Shown: in pieces, positions 60,499 through 64,000 of the stretch
Numbering within the stretch: the first letter of the stretch is position 1
Layout of the letters: each line of letters begins with the position of its first letter
Source of the DNA: Daldinia sp. FL1419
Lineage: Eukaryota > Ascomycota > Sordariomycetes > Xylariales > Hypoxylaceae
DNA length: 64,000 nt
Reading direction: 5' to 3'
NCBI GenBank assembly: GCA_025201765.1
Contig: MU623502.1
Span: forward strand, 1 to 64,000
Position numbers and translations under genes: made by a program
The notes under the pieces: model-generated
The model's database searches: none
What the model was told of the DNA's origin: nothing
The model's input: only the letters and a program-made list of their open reading frames with translations

Positions 60499-61192
60499 TA
60501 CTATGGTTACAGGCCAAAGAAAAATGATACTGTCAGGTACTGCTAGAAATGGCTAGACACCACCCCACACTACATCAGCTTTAAAGTATCCAAGGTATTC
60601 AAAAGGTATATCAATAAAAAATATCTAATATATTAATAAATTTAAAATTTATATTAAAATAATTAGTTTTTAATATTAAATTTATTAATTTAATTTATTA
60701 ATTATTAAAGTTACGTTATTTTGTAATTATTGTAAAATATATGATTAAGATGAAAGAATATGGCACAGGCCATAATTTAACGCGAGACTTGTGACCGGGG
60801 TTATACTTACCCCTAATACCATAGTATTATATGATAATTGTTATAGACCCATTATAAATTCTATAATTTAGATATGGGAATAGAAAATTACTGAACCATG
60901 GTCAACCCAGGGAGATAAATTACCATACTGAAAGGGATCAATAACAAACATTTTGTAATTTACATACCACAGGGAAGATCGTGGAATCTGCACCACATTA
61001 ACTAATAGGCCTATAGTTGACAAAGTAAATAATACAAGGCTCTGGTTGCTCCTTACCAGTATCTAAATTTTTATTTTTATTCTTATTATTAACGGCAATA
61101 TGAAAAACTCACTGATTGGTAGGGTTTCTTATATTATTAACATATAGCTATCATAGGAGACCCATCCCAACAGTAGTTAATCCGCCGAATTA
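60499..61192. other. transition zone between array B and the gene; 3' flank of the SRP receptor gene
   Basis: Composition rises from AT-rich to ordinary across about 700 bp. Better-preserved stretches are at 60500-60610 (GCTAGACACCACCCCACACT) and 60760-61060 (GCGAGACTTGTGACCGGGGT, GGAAGATCGTGGAATCTGCA). No repeat match and no convincing open frame. The 3' untranslated region of the gene must lie at its right side; TTTATT (AATAAA on the minus strand) occurs near 61075 but is not distinctive in this sequence. Confidence 0.45.
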
Positions 61193-63286
61193 TTAACTAT
61201 TGCTCAGCAACTTCTCTACCGCCCACTTGACAGAGAAGTTCCTGATATCTGAATAATGCTGTCCAACACCAACGAAGAGGACTGGCACATTGGTGGCATG
61301 GACTATGCTGACCAATGTTCCTACCATGTCACCAACTGTATCGCATTTAGAGATGATAAATCCATCAAGTGTTCGACCGGGGCCGAAAGATGAGTTGAAA
61401 TTTCTTGCTTGAGCCACCGAGTCCGTTCCTACTAGTGCCTATTTCCATCAGGTTAGCTAGGCGATTCATGTGATAGGGTATCTGTCTTATATCCTACCTC
61501 TCCAACCATTAGAATTTTGTCAGGTTGAGCAAACTTGGCGAACTTCTCCAGAGACGACATCAATCTCTGATCATTATGTCGTCGTCCCGCTGTATCAATG
61601 AGTACAACGTCAAACCCGTCATTCGCAGCCTCTCTCACGGCATCCTTGGCGATCGAAGCAGCATCGCCACCATATCCCTTTTCATAAATTTCCACCTGGC
61701 CACCTTCACGTTCAGTGAGCTCTTTCAGATTTCGCACATGAACCTTTAGTTGCTCCACAGCCCCGGATCTAAAGGTATCACCGGCCGCAATCAATACCTT
61801 ATATTTGTTTTGCAATAAAAAGTAGCAGATTTTGGACAAATTGGTTGACTTGCCAACACCGTTGACTCCGACTATAGAGATGACGTAGGGTCTGGGCTTT
61901 CGCATCGACGTTGTAGGGGGTTTGATGACGGAGTCAATCTCGCGCAAGAGATCTAGCGATGATGTATGTGTAAGCATCTTGGTGAGGGAGGCTTCCATGG
62001 CCTTAGCGATGCGAGCATCGATGCTCTCAAAACTACCCGTCTTCACGCCAAGGAGCTCCTTCTCAACACCTTCGCAAAGCCGTATGGCTGCCTCACGGGC
62101 TACATTCTTCCGCAATAAATGATCTTCCATCCCCTTCATAGCTTTTTCCAGATCTTCTTTTGTCAATGTCTTACCGCCTACTACGTTACGGAAAATGCTA
62201 CTGATGGTGTTCAACCCAGATCCGACTAGGCCGCCCTTTGTTTCCGTCTTTGAAGTGTTCTTTGCCTCGGCCGACTGCAAGATGGAATGTACTTCATCAT
62301 CGAGGTCCTTCAATACGAACTGCCCCTTCGAGGTTTTCGTCCCCCACGAAGACGAATCCACTCCCTCCCCAGCCGTCGATCTAGCAGCCGCATCTACTTC
62401 GCTATCGCTTGTCAAAATATTCTGAGCTGCCGAGTAATCCAATTGCATACTATCATCCTCTTCGTCGGCAAAGCCATCGGCATCCCATTTGCGCCCTTTC
62501 TTGGGCGGCTTCTTGGCTTTCCTTACTGGCGCTTCGTCGCCGGAAGAGACGGGAGCGGAACTGTTTCTCATTTTTCTAGCCCTTCTTGACATCTTACCCA
62601 TGGGTCCACCCTTCGCCACAACCAGACGGTTTCCACTGGGGGTAGAGGGACGAGACGTATTCGGGGTAGACTCGGCGGTAGACGGTCGGTCTTGAGGTTT
62701 ATTCTGCGCTTTGCCTCTATGCTTAAGGCCTGGTGGAAGGGGAGGCTCATCCCCAGTATTGCCTAGGATGACATTCTCCCCCAATTGAGAAGTAGTTATA
62801 GCCGGCCGTGCGGCACTACTAGACCCGCTTGATTCAAGCTCTCGGTATTGTTGGTCAAAATACTCGTCGAATTTGCGGCATTCCACGATCGTAGTGTTGG
62901 GCTTCTTTAATTGGTCGCCATATAAATCAATGAATATGGTCTTTAAGTTGTCAATAAGTTTATCAATCCAGGAGAGGTGCAATAAGGATCGGTAGACAGC
63001 CTAGAGGTAGTTAGACAGCACATTGACAGAGTATTGAAGAGTATAACCGTACAACAAAGATCACACCCAATTCCTTGACAAACGTCCACTTCAAGGTGTG
63101 CTGATCGGCCTTATACGGCGGGTTGCTCGCGGCGGGTTGGCTGTTCCTTGCGCCAGCGACAGCACCCTTCTCCTCTATGAAAACATCGGCGATGAAGTTG
63201 TTTATAACGGATGGGTTTATAGGCGCATATGTTCGCGACCAAAGCACGACACCCGAGGTAGTCAGAATTTCAAACGTATCCAACAT
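61193..63286 (-). CDS. SRP101: signal recognition particle receptor subunit alpha (SR-alpha), 660 residues, three exons
   Basis: GTPase that docks ribosome-SRP complexes at the ER membrane together with SR-beta. Exons on the minus strand: 63286-63053, 63000-61498, 61438-61193; they join in frame (78 + 501 + 81 codons, stop TAA). The ATG at 63286 begins MLDTFEILTTSGVVLW, the usual SR-alpha start. Residues 1 to ~130 are the SRX domain that binds SR-beta. About 135-330 is a charged, low-complexity linker with basic clusters at 214-224 and 238-250. About 333-430 is the N domain and 440-660 the G domain. GTPase motifs: GVNGVGKST 456-464, DTFRSGAVEQL 486-496, DTAGRR 547-552, SKCD 609-612 (TKxD in many homologues; S here is conservative), GVGQ 636-639. 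Length is close to family members. No signal peptide or membrane span, as expected. Base composition is ordinary, with no sign of RIP. It is the only intact gene in the window. Confidence 0.95.
61439..61497 (-). other. intron 2 of the SR-alpha gene (59 nt)
   Basis: Minus-strand GTAGGA donor, CTAAC branch-like word, AATAG acceptor. Removing it joins LMVGE to ALVGTDSVAQ, matching the conserved VGEALVG segment of the G domain. Confidence 0.92.
63001..63052 (-). other. intron 1 of the SR-alpha gene (52 nt)
   Basis: Minus-strand GTACGG donor, CTAAC branch-like word, CTAG acceptor. Removing it joins GVIFV to AVYRSLLHLSW in frame, as the SRX domain needs; the unspliced frame reaches a stop. Confidence 0.9.
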
Positions 63287-63545
63287 GTTGAATAGTGGTT
63301 CAGCAACCTGGAAAACAAGGGCGTGAGGATTCCCGAAGCTGATAACCTTTGAGATTGCTCCAATTGAGTTAAGTTGGGTTGAATGAAGCAATAATGGCGA
63401 ATAAAAATTACAAGGATAGAATGTAGCATACGTATGTAAACACAGTACCCTTAGTACCTACGTACCTCTTAGTCCCAATTGGATATCTAAGTGCATTTTG
63501 ACGCTACTTAGGTAGGTACTATAGTGGCAATAGGGGAATTATTAT
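63287..63545 (-). promoter_or_regulatory. 5' flank of the SR-alpha gene
   Basis: Ordinary-GC sequence upstream of the start codon, containing the 5' untranslated region and promoter. It has repeated GGTACC/GGTACGTA-like words: CTTAGTACCTACGTACCTC at about 63450 and CTTAGGTAGGTACTATAG at about 63507. A further GGTAGGTACGTATG lies in the AT-rich sequence at 63770. No TATA box is evident. There is no upstream ATG-initiated extension of the SR-alpha frame. Confidence 0.5.
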
Positions 63546-64000
63546 AATTATAAAGGAATTATTGGATTATGATATATTATTATATTTAATAAATAAATAA
63601 AATTATCTAAAAATTAAGAAATTTATAGGTTAATTTATTTTAAGTAGGAATTTAGGTTTAACCTTAATACATATTTTAATTATATAATAAGTTAGGTAAA
63701 TATTATAAAATTCTTTTTTATTAACATACCTTTATAGAAATATTATATTAAAATTATTACTAATTGTTGGTAGGTACGTATGTAAAATAAAAGCAAAATA
63801 ATAATAAAGCAAATAATAATAGGGGTGAGACTGGTATATTGTAGTTATTTAAAGAAAAAAGTTATTTAGGAAAGATAGATAAGAAATCTATTTTTATATA
63901 ATAATAAATATATAAGTATTTTTTAAGGATTATATATTAGATTAAAAATATAAGTTATTTAATCACTATTTATTTTATTTTTTTTTTGTAATTATATTGT
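63546..64000. other. AT-rich sequence resumes
   Basis: Composition drops sharply to the AT-rich state again and continues to the window edge. I see no element that matches those on the left, no open frame and no repeat of note. Confidence 0.4.

Noticed and set aside
61525..62695. Several plus-strand open frames opposite the SR-alpha gene
   Set aside because: Shadows of a GC-richer coding sequence; the minus-strand protein accounts for the region.
63287..63391. N-terminal extension of SR-alpha to 63391
   Set aside because: The codon at 63391 is TTG, not ATG, and the protein family starts at the MLD...F of 63286.

Overview
This window looks like nuclear DNA of a filamentous ascomycete (Pezizomycotina). 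About 60 kb is extremely AT-rich, repeat-dense and almost free of long open frames, with C/G surviving mostly outside CpA/TpG contexts. That is the picture left by repeat-induced point mutation (RIP). One ordinary-GC island at the right end (about 61.14-63.54 kb) carries the only intact gene I can support. The species cannot be named from the sequence. The GGTACCTA-like motifs upstream of the gene and the protein's N-terminus would fit a Sordariomycete, but that is a weak inference.

Layout: 1-3.2 kb, end of a Ty1/copia element (integrase tail, RT, RNase H, probable 3' LTR). 3.2-5.2 kb, remnants of a small inverted-repeat element (here MITE-A) with a 5'-truncated LINE inserted. 5.4-7.7 kb, tandem array B (copy 1) with a clean solo LTR. 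7.7-13.9 kb, degraded gag-like sequence, LINE pieces, repeat C and a 170-bp tandem repeat. 13.9-18.4 kb, an almost complete Helitron RepHel gene killed by point mutation. 18.4-20.1 kb, block D copy 1. 20.4-24.4 kb, repeat C, MITE-A cluster and a LINE end. 24.4-28.3 kb, Ty3/gypsy pol with a nested inverted-repeat element. 28.4-30.2 kb, LINE 3' part. 30.7-34.3 kb, MITE-A and array-B units and a second copia pol relic. 34.4-41.7 kb, a near full-length Tad1-like LINE (minus strand) carrying another LINE. 41.8-45.1 kb, block D copy 2, interrupted by a miniature LTR element, an inverted-repeat transposon and two LINE ends. 45.1-57.4 kb, LINE ends, dense MITE-A remnants, a clean 425-bp inverted-repeat element and one nearly unmutated MITE-A. 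57.5-60.5 kb, array B copy 2. 61.2-63.3 kb, the alpha subunit of the signal recognition particle receptor (SRP101/SRPRA type), minus strand, three exons, 660 residues.

The repeats can be put in order because target-site duplications and interruptions are still readable. The old, RIP-degraded elements (copia, gypsy, Helitron, LINE, block D) were hit by LINE ends, themselves mutated. A few elements (solo LTR at 5.7 kb, inverted-repeat element at 51 kb, MITE-A at 55.5 kb, parts of the miniature LTR element) keep many CpA/TpG sites and so look younger or escaped mutation. I found no tRNA, rRNA, CRISPR array or gene cluster, and no clearly new functional system. The notable content is the transposon stratigraphy and the abrupt boundary next to an essential housekeeping gene.

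TE calls rest on my reading of conceptual translations, treating many stops as mutated W/Q/R codons. No database search was run.
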